From Thiohalocapsa sp. PB-PSB1 (GTDB lineage: Bacteria > Pseudomonadota > Gammaproteobacteria > Chromatiales > Chromatiaceae), in assembly GCA_016745215.1 (NCBI GenBank), contig CP050890.1:5022001-5086000 (forward strand): a stretch of 64,000 nt of DNA. Direction: 5' to 3'. Made by a program: the position numbers and the translations under genes. This document shows positions 19,006 through 30,500 of this stretch, in pieces (positions within the stretch are counted from its first letter, which is position 1; each line of letters starts with the position of its first letter). Below the pieces are notes generated by a model. It saw only the letters and a list, made by a program, of their open reading frames with translations, had not been told where the DNA came from and made no database searches.

Positions 19006-19919
19006 TTTGCCCTCTTGGCCTCAACGGCTGTAAGAAAAGCTGCGATCTCTTCACGCTCAGCGCGACTGAATGCATCCGACCGCCGCCATTCTCTCAGGAA
19101 ACTTTCACCGTATCGGACAATGGACCAGTCCTGTGCCCGAACGAACGGAGCCAAATAATCGAGTTTCTCGCGCACCGAGCGCCTGTCCGCGAGCAAAAAC
19201 GTTCGCAGCTCATACTTGTAGAAGTTATCAGACACTCGCTTGCGACGGCGCGCCAGATCATTGACCGACATCAGCAAATGTCTGGACAAAGCAGGGCTCA
19301 GCCCAATCGAGGCGGCCCGCTCGGCATCTGCCTCCAAGCTTGCCAGAGCCCGAATATAACCGAGCTCCATCGTCGGACCTAGCTCCTCCAATTGCGCCAG
19401 GTCTCGGGAGGTCTCACCGTTCTCGAGCGCAGTAACAACCGCGGCCTTCTCTTCGGCCGAGGCATCCGGCGCCAATAGCCGATCGATCAATGCATCCCGG
19501 TACAGGGCTTCGATCGCTTCGTCAATTACCGCGACATCCAAGGTCTCAGCATCTGGATCCGCTGTAAGCCGACGCGACTGCCGTCGGATATTCTTCTGAA
19601 CCTCCAACAGAGACCGATGGTTGTTCAAGCGCATTCGCTCCAGTTCGGTCGCTGGAGACGTGTACGCAGACGGAAAAGCAACGGCATCGGGTCGAAAGAG
19701 GTCGACGGCGCCTTTACCCCGCTTGACCGGCTTTGGCATTTCCGCCGACTCAGTCTGGTGACGGGGCAATTGCGACTCCCTATCGGTTGCAGCTTCGGAG
19801 GAAACACCAGCTTCTCTGGTTAACGGATCCCTGTCTGTCTTGATCACGAAGTACGCAGCCAAGAGTCCAAGGCCGAGCAGTGCTGCAATGAGCAGCCGGG
19901 CAGTCTTCTCAAGGCGCAT
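19002..19919 (-). CDS. Membrane-anchored helical protein translationally coupled to the lipase-like gene
   Basis: A 305-aa protein with one N-terminal membrane helix (LLIAALLGLGLLAAYFVI, residues 9-26), a polar Pro-rich linker to about 90 and then a long, charged, predicted all-helical domain (LNNHRSLLEVQKNIRRQSRR to the end). GGAG precedes ATG 19919 by 9 bases. Its TGA (19002-19004) overlaps the next ATG as ATGA. The layout (anchor, linker, helical body, coupled to a secreted lipase-like enzyme) recalls lipase-specific foldases (Lif), but the Lif motif RxxFDY is absent, so this is analogy, not homology. Alternatively it may be a scaffold or sensor of unknown family. Confidence 0.65.
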   Translation of the reverse strand: MRLEKTARLLIAALLGLGLLAAYFVIKTDRDPLTREAGVSSEAATDRESQLPRHQTESAEMPKPVKRGKGAVDLFRPDAVAFPSAYTSPATELERMRLNNHRSLLEVQKNIRRQSRRLTADPDAETLDVAVIDEAIEALYRDALIDRLLAPDASAEEKAAVVTALENGETSRDLAQLEELGPTMELGYIRALASLEADAERAASIGLSPALSRHLLMSVNDLARRRKRVSDNFYKYELRTFLLADRRSVREKLDYLAPFVRAQDWSIVRYGESFLREWRRSDAFSRAEREEIAAFLTAVEAKRAK

Positions 19920-20094
19920 CTTGTGCTTCTCCGTTAACGGTTGAGGGAGCGATTCATGAAGAGCGCGACGTGCTCATCGCGCGCCAGCAAGCGCAAAGAC
20001 TCTGTAACGTCTTCTGCGACAAGAAGGGAAACGGAAGTCATTATCGGGAACCAGCCTTCGCAGCATCGGCAGGTGGGTTCATCCCGTTATCGAT

Positions 20095-23000
20095 TCATGG
20101 CCTGAATCCAAAGACACTCCGCCGCATGTGCAGAAAATACCCCTCTCCACGTACGATCGGAAAGTCGATCCCGACCGATCGACCCTGCGGATCGAACGCA
20201 GCACTCTCCCACACTGCTCGCCTAGGGCTGTAGCGCTGAACTGCGGAGATGTTCTCGATGCCCAGGCGATCGAGCAGCATGAACGAGCTGGTACCCGGCG
20301 GTACGCACGAAAACCCGCGGAGATTGAGTCCCGCAACCAGATCGAGTGGCGGGCAATACAGCGAGCCGAACGTGAGCGCTTTCGACTGCTTGGCGACGAC
20401 GACCAGTCCATCCTGCCCGACCATCGCGAGGTCTGCCCCGCCGGTCTGATCCGGGATGCGGGTGACGAGCCGGCCAGTGGCGGCATCAAGGGCCGAGACC
20501 CGATCGATCTGCGCAGGTCTGCCGAGCCTGGGCAGCCAATCGCTGAGCCGCGTCAGCGAGCTGACCCGGCCCGGCAGCGCGATGAGATTGAGCCCTGGCT
20601 TCAGGGTCAAGAAGGTCTGCGCCGGATACCAATCGCCATCGCCTGGGTCGGTCTCCCAGGGATCGACCCGACCGTTGCGATCGGCATCTTCCGCGGCCTC
20701 AGAGACGCCGTCCCCATCGCTGTCGGACCGCAGCGGATCGGTCGTACTCCCGGGATCGGCGTCGGGCTGGAAGCGGACCGGGTCGGTGCCGGCGAGCGGA
20801 CCATGGCCATCCGGATCGGGCAGCGGCTCGGTGACGCCCACCTCGATGCCGTCGCCGATGCCGTCGCCGTCGGAATCCGGGCTCCGCGGATCGGTCTCGT
20901 TCTCGCCGATCATGCCGTTCCCGTCCGTGTCCTCTAAGCCGTCGGCGAGACCGTCGTCGTCGCTGTCGCGATCCAACGGATCGGTGAGCAGACCGATCTC
21001 GACTCCATCGTGCAGGCCGTCCCCATCGGTATCCTCGTTCGTTGGATCCAGACCAAGGGCTGCCTCGTCGAAGTTGCTGAGTCCGTCCTCGTCCGCATCG
21101 CCCAGGGCATCGCCGGCGAGCCCGGCATCGAGCCCATGCGCGGTCTCGAAGTCGTCGCTCATGCCGTCCCGATCGCTGTCCATGTCCACGGAAAAGACCG
21201 TTTCGACGCGGATCGACAGGCCATCGCCGTCGACGGCCCACAGCTCCAACAGATGCTCGCCAGGTAGAACCGGCTCGAGCTGCACCCGCTCACCCTCCCC
21301 GACCGGCTCACCGTCGAGCAGCCAGCTCAGGGTCGGTGCCCCGCTCTCGCCGTCGATGGCCCGGCCGCGCAGGACGATGTGGTCCCATTGCCGGAAGCGT
21401 CGCCCAGGGCTCGGCTCCAGGATGGCGGCCAGCGGCGGCTTGCCGGCCACCGAGAACGGCGTGTCGCTCTCATCGGCCGCGGTGTTGAAGCCGTCACTGG
21501 CCTCGACGCGGACCCGTGCGTCGGCGCCACCCGGGATGCTGCGCGCCGGGATCATCAGCGGCGGGCTGCCGAGGCCGCTGGCCAAGGGCGTCCAGCTCTG
21601 GCCCGCGTCAGCCGAGTAGAGCGCTCGGAATGACAGCGCATCGCCATCCGCGTCATCGGCAATCCAGTCGATGACCAGCGTCTCGTCCGGCTCGAAATGC
21701 TCACCGCCGTTGGGTGTCAGCAGCTCGATGCTCGGCGCCTGGGTCGAGCGATCGGACCGATACAGCAGCTCGTCATCCGCGCGAATCTCCAGCCACCGCA
21801 TGCCCGGGGCCAGCGCAACCTCGATGCTGAAGGTGCCGGACTCGTCGGTCGACGGGTAACCCGCGGCATCCGCCGGATCGATCGGGAAGGGCGGGTCATA
21901 GCTGTATGCCGGCTGGAACCGGACCTCGGACAGGACCGTACCGCTCGCCCCCTGCAACAGCCGGAAGCGGCCGTCCGGATCCGATGGGGTCGGCCCATTG
22001 GCATCCGCCAAGATTGCCGTATCGACAAGCTGTACCCTGCCCGCCACGCCGATCAGACCGGAGACGCGCAACGCCGGCCCCGCATCGCGCATCTGCAGCG
22101 ACGCCGAGGTCCCGCTGGCGATCTTCAGCGCGTCGAACAGCGTCTTATAGTTGGCGTCATTGAAGAAGCTCCGATCCGGCGGCCGTACGAACGCAAACAT
22201 GTTCGATGTCAGCCCGGCCGTTGGGACTTGCTGATCCCGGATATAGGCCTGCCAGGCATTGATCGGCGTTTGCGCCGGCGCCGTATGCCGAAGCCCGAAG
22301 TTGTGTCCCAGCTCGTGGGGGAGGACATTGTTGTATCCGGCTGGACCGGGATCGCCCGGCCGAATCCAGGTCAACGCCCCCCTAGCCTCATTCCCTGCCG
22401 GCAGCCTACCCTGCCCCGGATCGAACATGCCGAAATCCTTGCGGCTGGGATGGAAGGCATCCGGGAACCAGAGGATCGCATGATCCATTCGGAAGCCGAG
22501 CGCATTGCCGGCCTGGTTGAAGGCGTCGAGGGCCTGTTGCTGCGGCCCCCAGAGCTGGGTCTGGATATTCCCCCAGCGTCCGGAAATCGGCGCGGAGGCT
22601 TCGGTCTTCCTGTCCCAGCAGAGATTGCTGTCGGCATCGATGAAGCTGCGGTAAGTCTCTGCCTGATCATATTCGTTCAGGTCCGTAATCCATTCGAAGC
22701 CCCCATCCGGCCGGACGTTTTTGAATTCCGAGATATAGTGCGCCACATCATCTGCCACGGAACCGTTGTGATTGTCATCGTAGATCGGCGCATACTTGGC
22801 CGCCTGCCAGGCGCCCGGTGCACCGCCGCGAAACAAACCGAAGGGTGTGGGCCTTGGCAGATTCGCCAAGGTGCTGCTGGTGACACGGCCGCCGATGGTC
22901 GTGCGCGGCGGGTTGGCACAGTCGCTCGCCGCCGGATCAGTGACGCTGGTGTGCTGGACGCGCCAGATGCCGGACGGATGGGTATCTTTAAACGTCCACT

Positions 23001-24771
23001 CGAAGCCGGTCCCCTGACAGAGAGTCGGCTGCTGCTGGTGCATCGCCTGGCTGCCGTCACACATCCGATACGGCGGGACATGGCCATAGCGGATTCCAGT
23101 CTTCTTGTTCTGGTACCAGGGGCTGTAGCCTTCCCGAATCGGATACATTCGCGCCATCAGGTCCAGCAGCTTGAAGACCAGGTCATGATCCTGCTTGGGT
23201 AGGTTCGGGTCGAAGAGCTGCGCCTCCACCGGCTGAATCAGAATATTCAGCGACTCGGTCTCCGTGAAGGTGAAGTCCTTGTCTTGGCAGGGTACCTCCA
23301 GCACGGGCCTGATGGGCGTCGGCCCGACACGGGCCTGGAACTTCATTCGGTAGTCTCCAGCCAGGTCGACCCTCTCTGGGGGTATCCAAAAATGGATGCC
23401 GGCCATCTGTGCCGGCGAATCGAACTGACTCACCGTGGCGCTGTACTGCACCCCCGGGATGGTATCGACCAGCACGTCGCCGCCGGCCGTCTTCCGATAC
23501 AGAGACATGGTGACGCTGTCGAAGAAGGCCGGCGCACCGGAGGCGGTCCGCACGTCAAACCGCGCCCGAGCCATCGTGAACTTGCCGGCAACGAATGGCT
23601 CATCCAGGTCACAGGCGACATTCTGCATGATGCCCCGCTGGGTCAAATGGAAACGCTCCAGGCTCACCGTCGCCGGCGCCCCGAAATTCACGCTCACGGT
23701 ATCGCTGCCGGAGTTTCCCGCCCCGTCGACAGCGAGGACGGTGATCGCATTGCCCCCCGCTTGGAGCGCAACGCTCGCATTGAAGCGGTAGAAACCGTCT
23801 TGTCCGGATTCCGGCGTCAGCCCGACCGGCATGCCGTTGATCTTGAACGACTTCAGGATTCCGGACTCGTCCTCGACCGTGCCGATCACCGAGATCGGAC
23901 TCGCGCTCGCCGATGAGATCCCGGATGGCGGCTGTGTGATGGTCACCGTCGGGGCCATGGTATCGCTGCACTGACCGAGCCCCTCGGCGAAGGCCAGCTC
24001 ATCGATCGCCTCGGGACAGGTCGAGGCCCCGTAGTCGACCACCAGCAGCCGCGAGCTGCCGCTCGGATCGACCAGCTCCATCGCGGTGTTGAAGGCATTG
24101 TCAACGGACACCGTCCTCGTCGCCCGTACGTTGCCCTGGCAGTCCAGGAGGCGAACCGTCGCCTGCGCGGTGCACGCGACTTCGGTGGTGCCCAGCCACA
24201 GCCCGACACCGGCCACAGGTTGATCGAGCCAAGCCACCAGCGGGACGTTCGCGCTGGTGAAGAGCTCACCCCCCGTGGCCTGGTTGGCGAGGACGTTCGG
24301 CAAGGTGCGCGCGTTGGCCAAGGGTGTGATGGTCGGACTGGACCGGTAAGCGCGCCCTGCCATGTAGTCGCTGACGAAGTGAACGCCCAACGCGGCGTAG
24401 TCGTCCGCAATGCGTTGGCCGGCCGTGACGTAGGGCTCTTCAAAGTGGATCCAGGTGACAGCGCCGGTCACCGTCGTGACCGTATCGGGCGTGGCGGCAT
24501 AGGCCTCCTGATTCCCTGCCGCATCGCGTGCCCGGCTGAAAAACTTGTAGGTGTGGCCGGGCTCGCCCGTGAAGGTCCCGCTCATGGAGGTCGTATTGGA
24601 CCGCCACAGAAGGCCGGTGGAGCTGCCCGCATATTCGTCGACGACCTTGATGTCGTACCCCGTGATCGGCGCGCCGTTACCGGGATCGCCGCTCCAGCTC
24701 ACCGGGAAGGACGCCTGGGTCTGCAGGGCACCGAGCGGGTCCACCGCCGAGCCAGGCGCTGTCGCATCCAC
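20095..24771 (-). pseudogene. 3' part of a giant metzincin-protease secreted protein, split by a MITE
   Basis: This is the C-terminal ~1558 residues of a gene starting at 27462. Removing the MITE and one 9-bp duplicate gives a continuous frame (DSLHAGPYYVDATAPG) of 2408 aa. It starts in a fibronectin-III-like domain. Coding for HELGHNFGLRHT at about 22283-22317 is the complete HExxHxxGxxH zinc motif of metzincins, and TSNMFAF may be the Met-turn. Ig-like domains, a long run of thrombospondin-type-3 repeats (DSDGDGIGDGIEVG and similar) and two C-terminal array modules follow (GLNLIALP..., then GLNLRGFS...GIDFPIVRGEGYFLHM). As a separate ORF it has only a GTG start at 24771 and no signal peptide. 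Confidence 0.8.
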
Positions 24772-24794
24772 GTAATAGGGGCCTGCGTGGAGGC

Positions 24795-24926
24795 GGCCTT
24801 GATCATAACTCCGACCACTTTCTGCTGCGGCCCCCGGCGCTCCAGGCTAAGTGTCTGTTTCGATGGGCTTGACGGAAGTGCAACCACCGGCGACGCTGGG
24901 TTTTGGACGGACTTATGATCAAGGCC
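24795..24926. mobile_element. MITE copy 2 (132 bp) with 9-bp target duplication, inside the protease gene
   Basis: Starts GGCCTTGATCATAA (24795-24808) and ends with the exact reverse complement (24913-24926); the similarity extends to 21 of 23 positions. CGTGGAGGC flanks both sides (24786-24794 and 24927-24935). No protein is encoded. Its inverted repeat itself supplies the TGA that ends the upstream half of the gene. A 9-bp duplication suggests mobilisation by an IS4- or IS903-like transposase, which is not in this window. Confidence 0.9.
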
Positions 24927-27462
24927 CGTGGAGGCTGTCGCCGGCACCGATGCCCACATTGTCCAGGACCCGCAAATGAAAGTACCACTGGCCATCGTCG
25001 AGCGGGCCGCTGGTTACCGCTCGAGCTGTGCCATCGACCGCGAGATCGGGCGTGCCTATCGCACTCTCGGTCCAGAAATAGGAGTAACCCGCCAGACCGC
25101 TCAAGGCATCGGAGCCAGGGGACCACTGCCAGGTGATGCGGTTCTCATCGGTCCAGGTCGCTAAGCTATGGCTGGTGCTCGTCAGCGTGTCCGGATTCAA
25201 CGGGGGCGAGGTGTCGAGGTAAAAGGGGCCGATGCGCGCGACGGCACCGCTCCAGTTCCCGGCGGCATCGACGGTGCGCAGGGCGAAATGCCAATTGTGG
25301 CCCTCCCCGGGGATGCTGCTCGCCACGGAGCCGGCGCTGGTGTCCAAGGCGGTATCGGGCGCGCCGGTGTCGTCGCTGAACCACTGATACGAATAGCCCG
25401 CGACGCCGCTCGTGGCGTCGGCCGCTCCACTCCAGCCGATCTGCATTGCTGGATGTCGACTCCAAGTGCCCGTTGGCCGGTCCGCCTGCAGCTGCGGATT
25501 GCTCGGCGGGGTCGCATCGATAGGCACGGAGAAGTCGGGACTGGTACCCCAATGACTCGCCAGATCGGCGATCCGGAACCGGACGCGATTCAGGTCGGTG
25601 ATGCCCGAATCCTGGCCGAAGGGCACATTCGCCGCCGTCAGGGTCTCCAAGGCGCGGCTACCGTCCGCGCCAGAGCAGGCCGCCGGCTGCCAGGCGCTCC
25701 AGCCGGCACCGGCATTGGCCGAGTAGGCGTATTGAGCCGTCGAGACATCCAGCCCCGAGCCGATGTCGCGGACCTGGACGCGAGCCGTCGGCGTTCGATC
25801 CACGACCCAACCGGCCGGTGCGAACCTCTGCCACTCGCCGGGTGGCGGATCGGTGGAATCCCAGAACCGGTCACCGGCCAGCTGCGTCGAGCCGAGCGGA
25901 TGCACATACTGGATCGAATTGCTGTCGATGACCGTGCCGCCCGCCGAGGTCGCACCGATCGACACATAATCGGTCGGATCGGTCTCGACGACGTTGTAGA
26001 ACTCGCAGACGTCCGCGTAGCGCAGCGCATACCGACCGGAAGTGTCCGTCGTCGCCGTATCGACGACAGCGCCGTGCGCACCAGCGTCGGCCGAGCAATG
26101 CAGCGCAACCTGGATATCCCCGAGCGGTCGCGACTCGTCGCCCACCTCGCCCGCGAAGACTTGCCCGGAGAAGCGCGGGACCGGTACCGCCGCCCCATAG
26201 ATGTCCAGGCCGTTGGCGGCTGCCGTTCGCCCGTCTTCCCAAACGACGAGAAAGGCCGACACACCGCTGGACGCGACCGCCGGATGCCCCTCGTCGCTGC
26301 CGAGTGCCGACAGCGCGACCTCCGCATCGGGGAGACTGCCGCCCGCATCGACACGGCGGCGATAGACATCGTGGTCATCTGCGCTGAACGCGTATTCCCA
26401 GGCGACCAGATAGTCACCTGCGGCCGCGTCGTAGGCGACGTCCGGCGCCGTCCGGGCGTTGTCGCCCTCCCACGAGATCGCGAAATTACTGCCGACGAGG
26501 TTGCCGCCGCTGCTGATGCGCTGCCCGTAGATGTCCCTGGCCGCACCCCAGCCCCAGCGGTGATCTTCCCAGACGACAAGGAATTCGTTCGCGGCCGAGT
26601 TGAACGCGACCCGAGGTGTGATCAGGTCATACTCCCAGCTGCCGATCGTCAGCTCCGCGCCGACCGCGACGCCGGTGCCGAGCAGGCGCTGGCCATGGAT
26701 GTCATGGCTTGCCGTCGCCGGGTCCTGCTCCTGCCAGACCACCAAAAACCGACCGCTGTTGGTATCCACGGCCACGGCCGGCGCGAGCTGATCTTCGCCA
26801 CTCGTGTCGATGGCGATCGGGCCGGTTCCGAGCAGCACACCGCCCGCTGAGACGCGGCGCGCCAGGATATCGTGATCGCTGGCCGTCCAGCGGCGCTGCC
26901 AGACGACCAGGTACTCGCCGGTCTGGGGATTGAAGGCAACGCTCGGCAGGTCTTCCGAACGCCCCTCGTCGGTCACGACAAAGGAAGACCCGAGCAGATC
27001 GCCGTCGGCATCCAACCGCTGGGCGTGAACATCGTTCTGGGTAAATTCGTCACTGCCCACCCGCTCCTGCCAGACCACCAGATACTCGCCCGCCGTTGGG
27101 TGATGGGCCACCGCCGGCGCACTCTGGGATGCACCGGTCCAGACGACGCTGCGCTGCCCGCCGATCAGAGAGCCGTCGGCAGCGACGCGCTGCGCGGCGA
27201 TGTCGTGATCGGACGTGGAATACTCCCGCTCCCACACGACCAGGTACTCGCCGGTCGCGGGAGCACCGGCGATGCCAGCATTCGTCTCCGCCGCACTCGT
27301 CGTAGCGATGGGTATGGCATCGGCGTGCGCGTTGGACTGGTGAAACAGCGCCAAGACCGCGAGGACCACGGCCAACAAGCGTGCGGCGCGGTGCGGCCTG
27401 CCGCCTGCGATGGTTCCAATACGCCGACCAGGCCGGTGCTCGCGAGGCTCCAGCGTCTGCAT
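24919..27462 (-). pseudogene. 5' part of the split protease gene: signal peptide and seven-repeat propeller
   Basis: 847 codons from ATG 27462. A long basic lead is followed by a signal-type hydrophobic stretch (LLAVVLAVLALFHQSNAHA, ends near 46). Residues ~65-420 contain seven repeats of the type GEYLVVWE...DIxAQRV..xGxLxG, the right number for a closed seven-bladed beta-propeller. Next come a carboxypeptidase-regulatory-like domain (HCSADAGAHG...DTSGRYALRYADV) and three fibronectin-like segments (DVSTAQYAYSANAGAGWSAW, GVAGYSYQWFSDD, GLAGYSYFWTES). The frame ends at TGA within the MITE. The ribosome site is weak. The gene begins 42 bases after the RHS gene ends, so the two are likely co-transcribed. 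Confidence 0.8.
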
Positions 27463-27504
27463 CGTCCTAGTCTCTACATGCTGGGCATCTCTGAACCTGC
27501 GCCG

Positions 27505-30500
27505 CTACCAGGCGCGGAACGCCGGCAGATCGGTACGCATGAAGAGCAGGTAGCCGCTGCCGTTGACGATCGGGAAGTCGCCGCCGGTGGGCGCGCCGTC
27601 GTCGCTGAAGGCGGCGGTGCGGAAGCGCCCGCTGGCGGGGTCGAAGCCGGAGAGGCTTGCGACCGTGTCCGTGCCGCCGAGGTCGACGAGCAGCGAGTAC
27701 GCGGTGGTGCCCGCCGGTGCGCAGAGGCTGCCGACCATGTTGACGCCGGCGCGCAGCTGCCAGGCCGGGCAGCCGAGGGAGGTGCGGGTATCGTGGACGG
27801 CCTCGGTCGCGTGGACCACGAGAGCCTCGCCGCCGAGCAGCGGGAAGGCGGGATTGTCGGCGCCGGGAATCAGCTCGACGAACTGGCCAGTGGCCGCGTC
27901 GAGGGCCTGCACCCGCTCGATGACCGGGGCCGGGCCGATCTCGTCGAGTCGCTCGGCCAAGTTCGGGACTGTCGGGTCATGGGGCAGCGCCACGAGGTTG
28001 AAGCCCGGCTGCAGGCGCCAGGGCACGCTGACCGACTCGGCGACGACGAAGTTGGCCTGGATGCTGAAGTCCTCGTAGAGCCCGATGGTGGTCTCGGCCG
28101 CGAAGGGGTCGGCGACGGTCTGGAGATCGCCGCTCCAACCGGCGAACCTGCTGTTGGCGTCGTCGGCGACGGCGCGGATCGGGACCGCCTCGCCCCAGGC
28201 GTACTGGTACTCGCCCTCGCCCGGCGCGGCGACCGACCCGCCGGCGGTGGACGCGATGGTCAGGTAGGCATAGGGCGGCGCGATGGCGATCGGCGCCTCC
28301 TTGTCCGGATCGGTCCCCTGGCTCGGGTCGTGGGGGTCGACCTGGTTGGTGGCGATGGTCTCGGCGCCGTCGAAGGTGATCTGGGCGATGTTGCGCAACT
28401 CGGTCCCGGTCGGCAGGTCCTCATCGGCGTAGATCACATAGCTGATGAAGCCCTGGCCGCGGCCGGTGCCGTCCTCCGGCGGCAGGAAGCCGATGTCGAC
28501 GGCGGGCGGCAGCCCGGTGATGGGATCGACCGAGTAGAAGTTGGCATAGACCTGGCCCGTGCCGAGCCGGATGCCGGCCTCGACCTGGACCTCGAAGTCG
28601 ACGCCGCCGTAGGACATCGGCACCTTGGCCTCGTAGCGCTGACTCCCCGGCGGGATCGTCAGGTGCTCGTCGCCGAAGCCGATCTGGGTCAGCTCGAAGG
28701 TGGACCAGTCGAAGCGTGGGTCGAGGGGGTCGGTGATGGTGACGATTTGGGCCGGGGCCGTCGCTTCGGGGTCGTTCTCGAAGTCGATGCGGTAGGGGAG
28801 GATGCTGCCGGCTGCGATGTAATTGTCGTCGCCGTAGGTGACAGGGCCGAGCTTTTGGTTCGGATCCCAGGGACGAACTGGCGGGACAGGAACGGCAAAG
28901 CACATCGCATTTTCTATCTCGATACTGCAGATAGGGGGAGGTGTCGGTGTTGGCGCAGGTTCAGGATCTGGCTCAGGTGTCGGTGTTGGCGCAGGTTCAG
29001 GATCTGGCTCAAGTGTCGGTTCAGGGTCGGATAGGCATGCGCAAGCCTTAAGACAGAGATCTTGAAAGTAACCTTGAGTATCACCTCGGATTGGCCCCGG
29101 GAACTGCATGTTGTAGAAACCGAAGGCTACCATACAGTCTTTCATGCATTCTACGTCTATACCCTGCCAACATTCACTTAGCCCGCTTGGATCCACCTTC
29201 CCGACCGAATTGTTTCCTACGTAACGATACATATTGACATCCCCACCAGCCAAACCAAGTGGGTCTGGTGATATGAACCGACCGATCCTAGGGTCGTAAT
29301 GTCTTGCCCGCATGAAGCTCAGATCGGTTGGTCCTTTCGCAACCCCTGCTTCACCAACGAACTCGAATTCTTCGGATGTGGCATTCAGCGAGAACAGAAT
29401 CTCCCCGAACGGCAAATAGCTGTAGGAGTCTGTAACTACAGAGCTTCGGTCCACTAGTTCGCTTGTGTTCCCCAGGGCATCGAAGGTGTAGTAGCTTCGG
29501 TTCGCGATCGCATCCAAACGGGAAACCAAGCCGTAGCCGTATTCGTATCGCGCATTCAGCGATCCAGTATCCTCGTAGTCGCCTACCAGGTCACCCAATC
29601 CGGACGGGTCGACAACAAACTCACTCACTGCTCCGCCAATATAAAGCCTCACCCGGTTCCCATTGGCATCATAGTCGTTCACCCAATCTGCTCCCAGCCC
29701 ACTCAGCTGCGACAGGTCATTGTCGGTTGTCCACTGCAATTCCGTCGTAGCAATAGCGGACTGGTGTCTCAACAAATTGCCGTCGGCGTCGTATTCGTAA
29801 GACGTGTCCCCTACCTGTGTATACTGATTGAGCTCGTTGACCACATAGTCCGTATCCACCCCATCACCAAGGACGCTCAGCCGGTTGCCGAGGGCATCGT
29901 AGGTGTACTCCACCTGCCGCCCGTCCGGAGCCGTCCAACCGACGAGCTGGCTCGTGTCGTCGTACTCGTAGGTCCAAGTGCCGGCGAGGTCCGTTCTCGG
30001 GTCACTCGGTCCGTAGGTCGTGGTCATCGAGCCTCGACGCCCAAGGTCGTCATAGGTGTAGACGAATTGCGAGAGGATGGTACCGTCGGGCTTGAGGTTG
30101 GCGAGCTCGAGCAGTTGTCCAGCGGGATCGTAGCTGTAGGTCGTATAGACCCCGTTGCCGAGCGTCTTGAGCACCAGTTGTCCGGCGTCGTCATAGGCAT
30201 AACGGACGATCTCGACATCGGCCTCGTCGGTGAGCGCTTCGAGCCGGCCCCAGTCGTCGTAGTGGTAGTTTGTCTGGTGTCCGAGCTGGTCGGTCATCGA
30301 GGCGCGGCGGCCGGCGTCGTCATAGGTGTAGCGCAGCCAGCGGTCGCCCGGATAGGTGATCTGCTGCAGCCGTCCATCCTCGTCGTACTCGCGCGTGGTC
30401 CTGCCGAGGGGATCGGTGTAGGCAGTGAGCCTGCCCTGATCGTCGTATTCGAAGGTATGTTGGCTGTCGTCGGGATAGTCCCGTTGCGTCATGCGGCCGA

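Noticed and set aside
27505..29300. RHS toxin and immunity pair
   Set aside because: After the RHS core comes a hinge and known adhesion-type domains in the same protein; no separate small immunity gene follows.
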